From: Elusimicrobiota bacterium
GTDB taxonomy: Bacteria > Elusimicrobiota > Elusimicrobia > 2-02-FULL-39-32
Direction: 5' to 3'
NCBI GenBank assembly: GCA_016180425.1
Contig: JACPBF010000008.1
Coordinates: 62,001 to 126,000 of the forward strand
DNA length: 64,000 nucleotides
Shown here: piece after piece, positions 18,501 to 26,576 of the stretch
How positions within the stretch are numbered: position 1 is the first letter of the stretch
How the letters are laid out: the number at the start of each line of letters is the position of its first letter
Made by a program: the position numbers and the translations under genes
The notes under the pieces: model-generated
Told to the model about the DNA's origin: nothing
Database searches by the model: none
What the model saw: the letters and a program-made list of their open reading frames with translations, nothing else

Positions 18501-18998
18501 ATATTTTTTTATATTCTCTGGGTTTAAATAAGGGAAACCTGCATCAGCCCACTCTTTCCAACCTTTACGAATTAAAGGATAGCGCAGACGATGCGGACCA
18601 TAAATACGCCGATGAATCGTATATCCCTTTGAACACATGCGCGGATTCCAGTTATTGGTAGCTTTGTTCCCATAAAGATCACTGTAACGTCCCACATCAT
18701 AATTCTGCTCAGTGCGGATCACAATCCCATTGCGTAAAAATCCCCTTACACGGCAAGCATGCGTATCGTTTGGGGAACAGACATAAGTAAAGGAACTATC
18801 GTATTTGTATTGATCTAAATAAATTTTCTCCCAATCTCTATTAGGATAAAAATCTAAAGGATTATTTACATCCAAGATAGGTTTAAGAAGGCCAAATCCC
18901 ATTTCCTTAAGCAAGAGAAGGCTGGCAGTTGTTCCAGAAGCCTTTAAAAAATCTCTGCGGCTTAAATTGTGATTCAATAAATCCTTAAAATGGCCCAT
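15531..18998 (-). CDS. nxrA: NXR/NAR-type molybdopterin alpha subunit (periplasmic, Tat-exported)
   Basis: Molybdenum bis-MGD oxidoreductase of 1155 aa interconverting nitrite and nitrate. Twin-arginine signal SRRDFLKASG at residues 13-22. FS0 iron-sulfur region CSPNDTHACRVRGF...NPRMCSKGYTIHRR, then LYGNKATNNWNPR, LRYPLIRKGWKEWADAGFP, and the C-terminal MGD-binding part (VMMKHGTWIATEKTVKG). These sequences resemble, from memory, periplasmic NXR of Nitrospira and anammox bacteria and related Tat-exported nitrate reductases. Direction in the cell cannot be told from sequence. GGGGAGGAA ribosome site 8 nt before ATG. Follows an Rrf2 gene by 41 nt. Confidence 0.87.
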   Translation of the reverse strand: MGHFKDLLNHNLSRRDFLKASGTTASLLLLKEMGFGLLKPILDVNNPLDFYPNRDWEKIYLDQYKYDSSFTYVCSPNDTHACRVRGFLRNGIVIRTEQNYDVGRYSDLYGNKATNNWNPRMCSKGYTIHRRIYGPHRLRYPLIRKGWKEWADAGFPYLNPENIKKYKFDSRGTDDLMAASWDEVYDYAAKGMIAIAKIYSGEEGKKRLLEQGYEPEVVEHVQGAGTRTMKFRGGMGLLGVVGKFGMYRFSNMMALLDSHVRGVSEKDAQGGRSWDNYTEHGDQAPGHPFVHGLQTSDTDFCDLRSTKLHIQVGKNLVENKMPDSHWFIESMERGGKIVAITPEYSPPATKADYWIGVRPGSDAAIFLAISKIIIDQKQYDEVFLKRFTDMPLLVRTDTLQRLKADECFKDYVLPDLKLGPSMKLQNMTQEQRQKIGDFVIFDLKSNSFKALTRDQVGETLESVNLDPALEGKWTITLTDGKKIEVMTLFEMYKLHLKDYDLESVCEITHAPKDLLKNLAEDIAAIKPVAIHIGEGINHWFHATQVNRATYLPLILTGNIGKKGAGSFTWAGNYKSAIFQAGKEAGKGLGCWVAEDPFHPELDEKKDGAQIPVKNYASDESAAYWAHVDRPLVVKTPKYGRKVFTGKSHMPTPSKVLWYTNVNHVNNAKWAYNVIKHSLPKTELIITTDIELTGSVEYADIALPANSWLEFEDYEITASCSNPFLQVWKGGIPPIYDTKDDAVILAEMAKKLGEHLKDSRFEDYWKFIYAKQSKVYIQRLLDASVTLRGYKTEDILNGKFGEPGAALVLFRTYPRIPFYEQIHESIPFFTDTGRLNAYCDIPEAIEYGENFIVHREGPEATPYLPNVIVSTNPYVRPEDYGISLNEEDADARTVRNVRMAWAEVKNTKNFLWENGFHFYCLTPKSRHTVHSQWSSVDWHLLWSSNFGDPWRSDKRNPGLGDHQVHMNPQAAKDLGIHEGDYVYVDSNPADRPYIGANPKDPFFKVARLMLRVKYNPAYPYHVVMMKHGTWIATEKTVKGHETRSDGQAISNSGYQANFRYGSQQSITREWQMPMHQTDHLFHKSKIAMKFISGGEADNHMINTVPKETLVRIVKAEAGGINKEGVWNPSEANRSPGNEDAFMNQYLLGNLVRVVKS

Positions 18999-19039
18999 AT
19001 CTATTGTTCCTCCCCTTCAACCCAAAGTTTAATTTGACT

Positions 19040-19474
19040 TTAACAGCGCTGCTGTTTGCCATTAACTAAATCTAAAAGAGTCCAGTCTTCAAGTAATTTT
19101 TCAATCTCTTTTTCTGTAGTCTTTACCACCCCATGTATGGGACAGTGCGCAACCTCTCCACAAGCTCCCAAACCAAAAAGGCATTCTCTTTCTTCCCCAT
19201 CATAACTCATTAAACTATTTGCCACTTCTAAAAGGTGTACCTCTTCCGGCCTTTTTAAAAGAATATAGCCTCCGCCTGGCCCTCTTTTAGAATCTAAAAT
19301 ATTAGAAAGCACTAAACGCTGAAAAATTTTTCCCAAAAAATGAGACGGCAAATTTTCTATTTCAGCTATGTCCTGAACATTAATGATTTTCCCCGCAGAA
19401 TTTTTAGCAATAAAAACCAAGCCTTTAAAGGCGTACTGGAGGGTCAAAGGAAAAGCGATCATGCTATGATTCAT
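19040..19474 (-). CDS. Rrf2-family regulator of the NXR operon
   Basis: Regulator of 144 aa from the chosen start. Rrf2 helix-turn-helix (LQYAFKGLVFIAK, IAEIENLPSHFLGKIFQRL), wing GPGGGYILLKRP, and a cluster of three Cys (CLFGLGACGEVAHC) suited to an iron-sulfur cluster. The frame is open 22 codons further up, but the sigma-54-type promoter at 19525-19539 would start transcription near 19513, so a start at 19540 would not be transcribed; ATG 19474 is the first fitting Met. Stop lies 41 nt before nxrA, implying one transcript with the NXR genes. Confidence 0.8.
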   Translation of the reverse strand: MNHSMIAFPLTLQYAFKGLVFIAKNSAGKIINVQDIAEIENLPSHFLGKIFQRLVLSNILDSKRGPGGGYILLKRPEEVHLLEVANSLMSYDGEERECLFGLGACGEVAHCPIHGVVKTTEKEIEKLLEDWTLLDLVNGKQQRC

Positions 19475-19524
19475 AAATATAGTTTCAGAGTTGAAATTCC
19501 GAAATTTAATTAATTTACAAATAT

Positions 19525-19539
19525 GCAATAGATTTGCCA
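19525..19539 (-). promoter_or_regulatory. sigma-54 (-24/-12) promoter of Rrf2-nxr unit
   Basis: Minus-strand TGGCAAATCTATTGC has the exact GG/GC spacing of the sigma-54 consensus. Together with neighbouring bases it is almost the same as the site at 9605-9619 (both continue TTGCATAT), which supports a shared regulon. Confidence 0.82.
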
Positions 19540-19749
19540 AAAATAGATTTTTAAACCAGCCTTTTGAGAAAGGAATGAGACAAAGAGAACTAAAAGTGGG
19601 TCAAATTTGTCCAAAAACTAACTGAATGATTCGGTTTAACACACCCGCTACAATCAGGCAAGATAAATTTTATGAGCTAAAAAGCTCCTTTTATCAGGAA
19701 CTTTGGATCAAACCTAGATTTTGGCTATGTGAAAGTCAAGCAATGCGGG

Positions 19750-20496
19750 TTAAAAAGAGATGTAAAATAATTTAAAAGCAGCGATCAGAAGCACAAATCC
19801 TAATAATCGTCTTAAAGTTAAATGAGACCATTGATATGCGCCAAATCTAGATCCTAAAAGACCGCCCAAAAAAGCAGAAATAATCAATGGCAAAAGGCCG
19901 GCATAAACAATAGGACTTATATGAGATAACCTGCCAAGAATCCCAGCTGTTGAGTTCACCCAAATAAAAAGCGCGGAGATGGCGGCTGCTTCTTTTACAT
20001 CTGCCCAACCAGACAAAATTAGAATGGGGCTTAAAAATATGCCCCCGCCAATACCAATCAATCCGGAGAGAAAGCCAATGATCCCTCCTAAAACAAGAGC
20101 TAAAAAAACAAAAAATTCCTTTTTCTTTTCAGGCTGATTTATTTTTCCATTGAACTTTATTAAGCGATAAGCTGCAAAAATAAGAATGGAAGAAAGCAGG
20201 ATATTATAAACTTTGTCAGAAACAGGCAATAAACTGCCTAGGAATGAGAATGGAATGGAACTAAGAGCAAAAGGCCAAAAAAGATTAAATCTAAAACTGC
20301 CAGAAGATCTAAATGCGATAAAGGAAACAGCAGAAACTAATAGGTTTAAAATCAACGCGCTCAATGCCATTTCTGAAGGAATAAAACCAAAAATAGAGAG
20401 CACTGCCAAATATCCAGATGCTCCTCCATGCCCAACAGAAGAATAAAGCAAGGCTACAAAAAAAATAGCCAAATAGATTAAACAGTGCTCAAGCAT
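19750..20496 (-). CDS. TSUP (TauE/SafE) family membrane exporter
   Basis: Membrane protein of 248 aa with about eight hydrophobic segments and the family hallmark glycine motifs SSVGHGGASGYLAVL near the N-terminus and GFLSGLIGIGGGIFLSPIL in the middle. TSUP proteins export sulfite or organosulfonates or serve as anion channels; the substrate here is unknown. A TusA-like protein and a siroheme reductase in the window make sulfur anions possible. Confidence 0.85.
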   Translation of the reverse strand: MLEHCLIYLAIFFVALLYSSVGHGGASGYLAVLSIFGFIPSEMALSALILNLLVSAVSFIAFRSSGSFRFNLFWPFALSSIPFSFLGSLLPVSDKVYNILLSSILIFAAYRLIKFNGKINQPEKKKEFFVFLALVLGGIIGFLSGLIGIGGGIFLSPILILSGWADVKEAAAISALFIWVNSTAGILGRLSHISPIVYAGLLPLIISAFLGGLLGSRFGAYQWSHLTLRRLLGFVLLIAAFKLFYISF

Positions 20497-20581
20497 AAAT
20501 TTTCACACTCTTGAAAAAAAATTGTTGAATTTTTCGTTAAATTCCATTTTCCAATGCAAAATCCGGGTTTAATCTAAAGGG

Positions 20582-21814
20582 TTACTTAAGCCATCGAAAA
20601 AAAAGAGTTTCTCCAACTTTAATCTTGTCTAATCCTACTGGGCCAAGGGCTAAAGCATTGGCGCTGGAAGCCATGCCCATCATGGCTGAACCTTGGGGTT
20701 GAATAATTTCTAATTCATAAGAGCCATTATTTTCTCTAGCCTTACAAAAAATATATTGCTGTCTATCCTTAGGCTTAAAATAAGAGTTCACTGTTTTACC
20801 CTGTAAATGGTAACTTGGGTGTTTGGGCGAGAAACCAGACATTTTTTCAATAGCCGGGCGGACAAATTCTTCTAAACAAACTAAGGCTGAAATGGGATTC
20901 CCCGGCAAACCAAAAACAGCTTTTTCAGTTTTATATTTTTCATGGGCGAGTATGCCAAAAAAAAGAGGTTTTCCGGGTTTAATCGCTACTTTCCAAAAAA
21001 TAGTTTTGATTCCTACTTTTTCTAAAACTGTTTTTGTAAAATCAAAATCCCCAACAGAGACTCCTCCTGAAATAATAATAAGATCGCTTACCAAAAGAGA
21101 TTTCCTTAAAATTTTCTCAATTTTTTTAGGATCATCTTTTACAATCCCACAATCTTTTACTCTAACGCTCCATCGAGTGAGAGCAGCGTCAATGCTTGGC
21201 CCATTGCTATTTCTAATTTTTCCAAAAGTTAAGGGAGATGAAACTTTAACCAGTTCATCCCCTGTAGAAAAAACAGTTGCTCTTACCTGACGGACTACAG
21301 GAACCCGGGTCACTCCTTGGGATGCAAGCAGAGCGATTTCATAAGGACGAATTAAAATTCCTTTTTTTAAAAAAAGATCCCCTTTATGCACATCTTCCCC
21401 CTTGGAACGAATATGATCCCCTGCCTTTGGAGCAAAATAAATTTTAACCTGATCACACTTACAGGGTTCTGTAAATTCTTTCATAACTACAGCATCGCAG
21501 CCAAAAGGAATGGGAGAACCAGTCATTATTTTTATGGCTTGACCCTTTTTGATTTTCTTTTTTAATGAACTTCCTGCTTTTTGCACACCAACAACTTGCA
21601 TCACTAGAGGTTTTGCATGACTAGCATCCTGAAGATACTGGGTTTGAACCGCATAACCATCCATGGCGGAATTATTATAAGGAGGAAGATCGCAAACCGC
21701 AAACATGTCCACGGCTGTAACCCTTCCCAAAGACTTTTCCAAAGGAACCCCTTCAGAGGGCAATGTAAAAATATTTTTAAATATTTTTTCTAAAGCTGTT
21801 TTTGAATCATCCAT
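20582..21814 (-). CDS. moeA: molybdopterin molybdenumtransferase MoeA
   Basis: Inserts molybdate into adenylated molybdopterin (410 aa). Motifs: DLPPYNNSAMDGYAV (N-terminal), IMTGSPIPFGCDAVVMKE, SKGEDVHKGD, FSTGDELV, NSNGPSI, ISGGVSVGDFDF and FGLPGNPISALV near residue 300. Overlaps moaE by 8 nt. Clustered with moaD and moaE and serving the NXR/NAR enzyme. Confidence 0.95.
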   Translation of the reverse strand: MDDSKTALEKIFKNIFTLPSEGVPLEKSLGRVTAVDMFAVCDLPPYNNSAMDGYAVQTQYLQDASHAKPLVMQVVGVQKAGSSLKKKIKKGQAIKIMTGSPIPFGCDAVVMKEFTEPCKCDQVKIYFAPKAGDHIRSKGEDVHKGDLFLKKGILIRPYEIALLASQGVTRVPVVRQVRATVFSTGDELVKVSSPLTFGKIRNSNGPSIDAALTRWSVRVKDCGIVKDDPKKIEKILRKSLLVSDLIIISGGVSVGDFDFTKTVLEKVGIKTIFWKVAIKPGKPLFFGILAHEKYKTEKAVFGLPGNPISALVCLEEFVRPAIEKMSGFSPKHPSYHLQGKTVNSYFKPKDRQQYIFCKARENNGSYELEIIQPQGSAMMGMASSANALALGPVGLDKIKVGETLFFRWLK

Positions 21815-22232
21815 TTTTTTTATGAAATTTTACTTTCCAAATTGGAACTTTAGACTTAATTTGATGAATAACGAATTGCGAGGCTTTAAAAGTTTCCTGA
21901 CGGTGTTTTCCAGAACAAACCACAATTAAACTGTTTTCCCCCACAAGAATTTTTCCTAAGCGGTGAAACACCTTAATTGTGACATCCCATTTTTTCCTGG
22001 CAATCTCAACAATCTTAAATATCTCTTTTTCCGCCATCTTAAGATAAGCTTCATAGGTAATGGCTCTAATTTCCACTCCATTCTCCTTATTGCGCACAAC
22101 TCCGCAAAAAAGCGCGATTGCGCCATGCTTTGGATTGGAAAAATGTCTTATGGCTTTTTTTATAGAAAGAGGATTGCGGGTAATAAAAACGGATTTAACC
22201 GCCGCTAACCGGCGGGAGGAAAGCGATTTCAT
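21807..22232 (-). CDS. moaE: molybdopterin synthase catalytic subunit MoaE
   Basis: Large subunit of molybdopterin synthase (141 aa): GAIALFCGVVRN, YEAYLKMAEKE, VFHRLGKILVGENSLIVVCSGKHRQ and the C-terminal KVPIWKVKFHKKNG with the conserved WKxE/K region. It overlaps the end of moaD by 38 nt. No better start exists downstream, and AGGACTCAG before ATG 22232 can act as ribosome site inside moaD. Confidence 0.92.
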   Translation of the reverse strand: MKSLSSRRLAAVKSVFITRNPLSIKKAIRHFSNPKHGAIALFCGVVRNKENGVEIRAITYEAYLKMAEKEIFKIVEIARKKWDVTIKVFHRLGKILVGENSLIVVCSGKHRQETFKASQFVIHQIKSKVPIWKVKFHKKNG

Positions 22233-22431
22233 CTGAGTCCTGAATCTCCGTTTGAAAATTTATAAATTCCTGATTTTTTGAAACTTTAATGATTTTTTTG
22301 TGTTTAAGAATGGGATCGAGCTTAGGGATTTTTTTAATAAATTCTTCCAAACTTAAAGGGCTCTTAAGATGAATTTCCAACTTTTTGGTTCCAACCCAAT
22401 CCGCAGCCTGCGCAAAAAATAAAAGCTTCAT
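22195..22431 (-). CDS. moaD: molybdopterin synthase sulfur carrier MoaD
   Basis: Ubiquitin-fold sulfur carrier (78 aa) ending in the required C-terminal Gly-Gly (FLPPVSGG), which is thiocarboxylated by MoeB (54145-55296). N-terminal strand KLLFFAQAADWVG fits the family. Overlap with moaE suggests coupled synthesis of the two subunits. Confidence 0.92.
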   Translation of the reverse strand: MKLLFFAQAADWVGTKKLEIHLKSPLSLEEFIKKIPKLDPILKHKKIIKVSKNQEFINFQTEIQDSDEIAFLPPVSGG

Positions 22432-22455
22432 TGTTAAAAATTATACTACTTTCTT

Positions 22456-23097
22456 CTATAAATTATTCTGTTTAGCTTTTACAGCTGTTTCAAAAAGCAT
22501 TTCAAAAAAATCAGCGTACCCTTTTGCCTCCACCCAATCCTTTCCCCAAAAATAGGCTCCGTGTCCTTCCACTAAAAGAGCATGAATATTCCTATTCTTT
22601 TTGAAAGATTCTTGGATATTTTCAATCAGTTTTTCCTCATTGGAACTATTTTCAACAATAGGAACTCTGCAAGCATCTAGTTCCGTTAAACCCGGAAAAT
22701 AAAGAGACATGAGTTCATTGGAAAGCATAAAATCCTTTTGATAGAGCCATGTGACCAGCATGGCATTCATGGAATGAGTATGGATGACTGATCCCGCATT
22801 AAATAAATTATAGAATAAAATCATTAAAGATTTTTGTTCTAAAAATTCAAAATCCTTAATTTTTGTTTCTAGAAATTTCCCTTTATCCTCAAAAAGAAAA
22901 AACTCCAATGGGCAAGACTGTTCTACTTTAGTGCCAATGGGTCCCATGTATATCTTATTTCCATCACGAATGGATATGCTCCCTCCAATGGCATTCAACC
23001 AGCCCTCTAAATATAGAACCCTGCAAAGATCGCATAAAGTTTTTTGCGTCTCATTCTGTTTTTCTGAAAAATTTTTATTTAAAGGACAATCGTACAT
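22456..23097 (-). CDS. class II aldolase family, MtnB-like
   Basis: Zn-dependent class II aldolase/adducin-fold protein (213 aa). Zn-ligand motif HTHSMNAML (about 105) and a third His in LLVEGHGAYFWG (about 180) resemble methylthioribulose-1-phosphate dehydratase of methionine salvage; GWLNAIGGSISIR is the N-terminal family motif. No other salvage genes are near, so the exact substrate is uncertain. First gene upstream of moaD in the same direction; a weak sigma-54-like site lies about 125 nt upstream. Confidence 0.72.
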   Translation of the reverse strand: MYDCPLNKNFSEKQNETQKTLCDLCRVLYLEGWLNAIGGSISIRDGNKIYMGPIGTKVEQSCPLEFFLFEDKGKFLETKIKDFEFLEQKSLMILFYNLFNAGSVIHTHSMNAMLVTWLYQKDFMLSNELMSLYFPGLTELDACRVPIVENSSNEEKLIENIQESFKKNRNIHALLVEGHGAYFWGKDWVEAKGYADFFEMLFETAVKAKQNNL

Positions 23098-23165
23098 GTG
23101 AATGAAATAAAAACTTCTTTACAAAATTTTCTTAAGCTTTAAGCCGCAAAGCGCATCTTTTTCTG

Positions 23166-23189
23166 AAGAGCTTGCTCCCGCAAGCTCTT
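23166..23189. other. hairpin in the leader of the aldolase-moaDE-moeA unit
   Basis: AAGAGCTTGC and GCAAGCTCTT form a perfect 10-bp stem with a 4-nt loop. It lies between the -24/-12-like site at 23221-23235 and the start codon at 23097. On the minus strand it is followed by CAGAAAAAG rather than a T run, so it is not a clear terminator in the gene direction. Confidence 0.6.
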
Positions 23190-23220
23190 TTAGGACATCA
23201 TTATCAATACTTTTTATTTT

Positions 23221-23235
23221 GCACTAAGATTGCCA
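23221..23235 (-). promoter_or_regulatory. possible sigma-54 promoter (weak)
   Basis: Minus-strand TGGCAATCTTAGTGC keeps GG and GC at the right spacing but has GTGC in place of TTGC. It stands upstream of the aldolase and Moco genes. Confidence 0.4.
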
Positions 23236-23347
23236 TATTATTTGAATAGGGTAGGATAAAGTGGGACAAATTGTAATAAACGGGACTTCTTTGCCGTTTT
23301 AAGTTAATCCTAATTTTCTAAAAAACAGGAGTTAAATTTAACCTGGA

Positions 23348-23390
23348 TTTTGCAATCTTGACGTTGGATCCGACACGCAAGATTACAAAA
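23348..23390 (-). terminator. inverted repeat at the end of the cox operon
   Basis: TTTTGCAATCTTG (23348-23360) and CAAGATTACAAAA (23378-23390) form a 13-bp stem with one G-U pair and a 17-nt loop. It overlaps the coxA stop codon. AT-rich flanks but no long T run; probably the operon's 3' end structure. Confidence 0.5.
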
Positions 23391-25155
23391 TACGGTTTGG
23401 AATCCTACCATACTCATAAGGCAGGCTTTTAATTTCAGGCAATTGTTCAAAATTCTCTTTGGGCGGCGGAGAAGGTATCTGCCATTCTAAAGAATGAGCT
23501 TGCCAAGGATTAGATTCTGCAGTAGTTCCTTTAATTGAGGATTGGACCATGTTATATAGAAAAGTGATAACCCCGCACATGATGAGTATTGCGGCTAGAC
23601 TAACCCACAATTGAACATTCCCAAGTTCTGGAGGATAGTCTGCCACTCGCCGCCTCATTCCTCTTGTTCCCAGCCAAAACATTGGCAGAAAAGTGGAATT
23701 GAAACCAATGAAGATCAGCCAAAAATGAATTTTTCCAAGAGTCTCATTGAACATTTTGCCTGTTATTTTTGGAAACCAGTGATAGATGCCGGCAAAAAGC
23801 GCGAAAATGACCCCTCCAAAAAGGGTGTAGTGAAAATGAGCCACAACAAAATAGGTGTCGTGCAAGTGCAGGTCAGTGGGAACATCCGCGTTAAAAATTC
23901 CAGTAAGCCCTCCAATCAAAAAATTAAAAATAAAGCCAAGGGCGAATAACATGGGCGCTTTTAGTCTGATCTGTCCCATCCATAAAGTGCCTAAAGCGCT
24001 TAAAAAAACAACGCCTGTAGGAACAGAAATGAGTTCGGTTGTAATCATAAAGGGGATGGTCAACAAATCCCACATGCCGCTGGTAAAAATATGATGAGCC
24101 CAAACCACAAAACTTAAAATCACAATTCCAATAAAAGAAAAAGCTGTAATTTTATAAGCGAATAAAGGTTTTCTGGAAAAAACAGGCAATATTTCAAGGA
24201 TAATGCCAAACCCGGGAAGAATCATGATATAAACAGCTGGATGGGAATAAAACCAAAAAAGATGTTGGTACAGCAAAGCGTTCCCTCCCCTGGAAGGATC
24301 AAAAAATGAAGTTCCCATGGCCCTGTCAAAAACCACAAGAATCAGAGAACTCGCTACAACAGATGTGGCTAAAAGCACAATAATGCCAGCGGAAAAAACA
24401 GACCAAACAAAAATTGGCAATTTAAAAAAATCCATGCCCTTAGCTCTTAAACGTAAAATAGTAGTCATGAAGTTTACCCCGCCAAAAATTGAAGAAAATC
24501 CAACAGTAATAAATGCTAAAAGAAAGGAGAGTTTGCCTAAAGGACCCTGTACGCTTAAAGGAGGATAAGCAGTCCAGCCAAAGTCAAAACCTCCAAAAAA
24601 CAGACTTGAAACTAAAAGAATCACAGCTGGAGGAAGAATCCAATAACTTAAAGCATTTAGCCGTGGAAAAGCCATATCCTTTGCGCCAATCATAATTGGA
24701 ACAAAATAGTTGCCTAAACCTCCTAGAATAGCGATTAAGGCCACTACAATCATGCTGATTCCATGCATACCCATAATAGTGTGATATTGCTCAAAACTTA
24801 AAAATTGCATTTCCGGACGAGCAAGCTCTAACCTCATGATTGAAGCCATTGTTACAGCGATGATAAAAATCACAAAACTGGTAACTAAATATTGAACTCC
24901 AATGACCTTGTGGTCCAAAGTAAATTGAAAATATCGTTTCCAGCCTATTTCCTCTTTGTGAGTCTCTGCATCTTTTTCTCCATACAGCCATTGTTTAAAA
25001 CAACGATATGCTCCAATCCCAACCAAAAACGCTACAATTCCAGAAAAATATGCCAAAGCCATGGCCGCTTGCGTTGTTATTTTAAAACTCAAACAAAACA
25101 TAATAATGGAAAAAGTCGCTGATGCAAAAATTAAGCCTCTTAAAAAATAAAACAT
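23383..25155 (-). CDS. coxA: cytochrome c oxidase subunit I (A2-type)
   Basis: Heme-copper oxidase catalytic subunit of 590 aa, reducing oxygen to water and pumping protons. Two N-terminal membrane helices and a charged loop precede the core, which starts near DHKVIGVQYL. Heme and Cu ligands appear in HTIMGMHG, WFYSHPAVYIMILPGFG, HHIFTSGM and HDTYFVVAHFHY. In the K/D-channel region the usual HPEVY Glu is replaced: YSHPAVY, the mark of A2-type enzymes. Follows coxB by 28 nt; last gene of the cox operon. Confidence 0.93.
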   Translation of the reverse strand: MFYFLRGLIFASATFSIIMFCLSFKITTQAAMALAYFSGIVAFLVGIGAYRCFKQWLYGEKDAETHKEEIGWKRYFQFTLDHKVIGVQYLVTSFVIFIIAVTMASIMRLELARPEMQFLSFEQYHTIMGMHGISMIVVALIAILGGLGNYFVPIMIGAKDMAFPRLNALSYWILPPAVILLVSSLFFGGFDFGWTAYPPLSVQGPLGKLSFLLAFITVGFSSIFGGVNFMTTILRLRAKGMDFFKLPIFVWSVFSAGIIVLLATSVVASSLILVVFDRAMGTSFFDPSRGGNALLYQHLFWFYSHPAVYIMILPGFGIILEILPVFSRKPLFAYKITAFSFIGIVILSFVVWAHHIFTSGMWDLLTIPFMITTELISVPTGVVFLSALGTLWMGQIRLKAPMLFALGFIFNFLIGGLTGIFNADVPTDLHLHDTYFVVAHFHYTLFGGVIFALFAGIYHWFPKITGKMFNETLGKIHFWLIFIGFNSTFLPMFWLGTRGMRRRVADYPPELGNVQLWVSLAAILIMCGVITFLYNMVQSSIKGTTAESNPWQAHSLEWQIPSPPPKENFEQLPEIKSLPYEYGRIPNRIL

Positions 25156-25183
25156 TTTTAAAGTCCCCCCTAAATTTTAAGTT

Positions 25184-25891
25184 CTACCAAGATTCTTCTT
25201 TAATGCTTTCTTCAAATTGTCCTTTTTCAACCACTCTCACAGGAGCGGTCATGGTGGTATGGCCTGTTCCGCATAACTCTGAACATAAAAGCGTATATTT
25301 CCCCAGTTTGTTTGGCGTAAATAGGAGTTTAACCACCTTGCCTGGCAACAAATCCTGTTTTAATCGGAATTCAGGAACCCAAAAAGAATGCACCACATCT
25401 TCAGAACTTAAAAGCAGCCGCACTCTTTTGCCTTCCGGAAGAATAAGTTCAGGAGAAAATATATTTTGTTCCGGATAATAAAATTCCCAAGAAAATTGCG
25501 AGGCTTTAACTTGAATATTTAAATCCGCTTGGTCATTTCCCCTAATCGCAAACAATTCTTTGGTTCCTAAAGCCGCTAATCCTAAGGTAAGAATTAAACT
25601 TAAAAAAATCCATGCAGCCTCCACAATTCCATTTCCTGAACCATAAAATTTAATTCCCTCAGATTGCTCCTTCCCCGCTGAATATCGAAAAAGAGTATAG
25701 ACGACAAATGTGATCACCAAAGCAAAAATAGGAACTGTAACCGCTAACATGGCATTAAAAGCTCCATCCACATGCTCTGCTTCATAAGATGCGGCCAGAG
25801 GCATAATCTTTGTATAACTTATAAGAACCCAGAGGATTAACGTTAAAACCATTGAAAAAAAAGTAAGGTATAAAAAATCTTTATATTTCAT
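25184..25891 (-). CDS. coxB: cytochrome c oxidase subunit II
   Basis: CuA subunit of 235 aa. Two N-terminal membrane helices (about 8-30 and 45-68, with a third hydrophobic stretch near 95), then a periplasmic cupredoxin domain. CuA ligands are His in VVHSFWVPEF and CSELCGTGHTTM. No fused cytochrome c domain, so electrons come from a separate cytochrome. Start overlaps the sco stop by 4 nt. Confidence 0.93.
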   Translation of the reverse strand: MKYKDFLYLTFFSMVLTLILWVLISYTKIMPLAASYEAEHVDGAFNAMLAVTVPIFALVITFVVYTLFRYSAGKEQSEGIKFYGSGNGIVEAAWIFLSLILTLGLAALGTKELFAIRGNDQADLNIQVKASQFSWEFYYPEQNIFSPELILPEGKRVRLLLSSEDVVHSFWVPEFRLKQDLLPGKVVKLLFTPNKLGKYTLLCSELCGTGHTTMTAPVRVVEKGQFEESIKEESW

Positions 25892-26499
25892 AAATGCTTT
25901 TCCTCCAAAATTTTTAAAACATCTTTTTTCACTTTTTTTAAAGAAGCAGGATCAGTGCCGTCATAAAAACCTCGAATCATCCCATCTTTATCCACAAGCG
26001 CTAACTTAGTTGTGTGAGTAATACGAAACTCTGGTTTATTTTTAGGCTCCTCTAAAATTGGCAATTTAAATCCTTCATATAAAAGATCATAAATCTCCTT
26101 TTTAGCGCCTGTAAGAAAAAACCATTGGTTTAAATCAGCATGGATATTCTTAGCGTATCGCGCTAATACTTCGGGTGTATCCCAATCCGGATCAACTGTA
26201 AAAGTAACCAAAAAAATTCCAGGAGGCAATTGTTTTTGTAATCGAGACATGTTTAAACTGATGATTGGGCAAGGGCCTGAGCAGCGAGTAAAAATAAAAC
26301 CAGCGATCCAGACTTTTCCCAATAAATCCGCTTTCCTCATGGGTTTTCCAGAATGCGCATTAATCATTGAAAAAGAAGGAAGCGAGCTGATTCTCTCTAA
26401 ATCATTTGGTTTATGCACTGTTCTTATAAACCAAAACCAATAGGCGAAAAACAAAAAAAGAGCAAGGGACAAAAGCAATAAATCTCTATTTATTTTCAT
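25888..26499 (-). CDS. SCO1/SenC copper chaperone
   Basis: Membrane-anchored thioredoxin-fold protein (203 aa) that delivers copper to the CuA site of subunit II. One N-terminal helix (about 8-26), CSGPC copper-binding Cys pair near residue 79, conserved VDPDWDTPEVL, and the His ligand in ITHTTKLALVDKDG. Located directly upstream of coxB, where it acts. Confidence 0.9.
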   Translation of the reverse strand: MKINRDLLLLSLALFLFFAYWFWFIRTVHKPNDLERISSLPSFSMINAHSGKPMRKADLLGKVWIAGFIFTRCSGPCPIISLNMSRLQKQLPPGIFLVTFTVDPDWDTPEVLARYAKNIHADLNQWFFLTGAKKEIYDLLYEGFKLPILEEPKNKPEFRITHTTKLALVDKDGMIRGFYDGTDPASLKKVKKDVLKILEEKHL

Positions 26500-26576
26500 G
26501 AATCATGCGCTTTAAAAATAATTTTCACTTTTAGAATGCCAGACTAAACTCCAATTTCATTCATCTAAAATTTAAT

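Noticed and set aside
20823-21290. 155-aa plus-strand ORF
   Set aside because: Lies entirely antisense to moeA, whose motifs are unmistakable.
23611-23949. 112-aa plus-strand ORF
   Set aside because: Antisense to coxA; basic low-information sequence typical of a shadow frame.
25122-25478. 118-aa plus-strand ORF
   Set aside because: Antisense to the CuA region of coxB.
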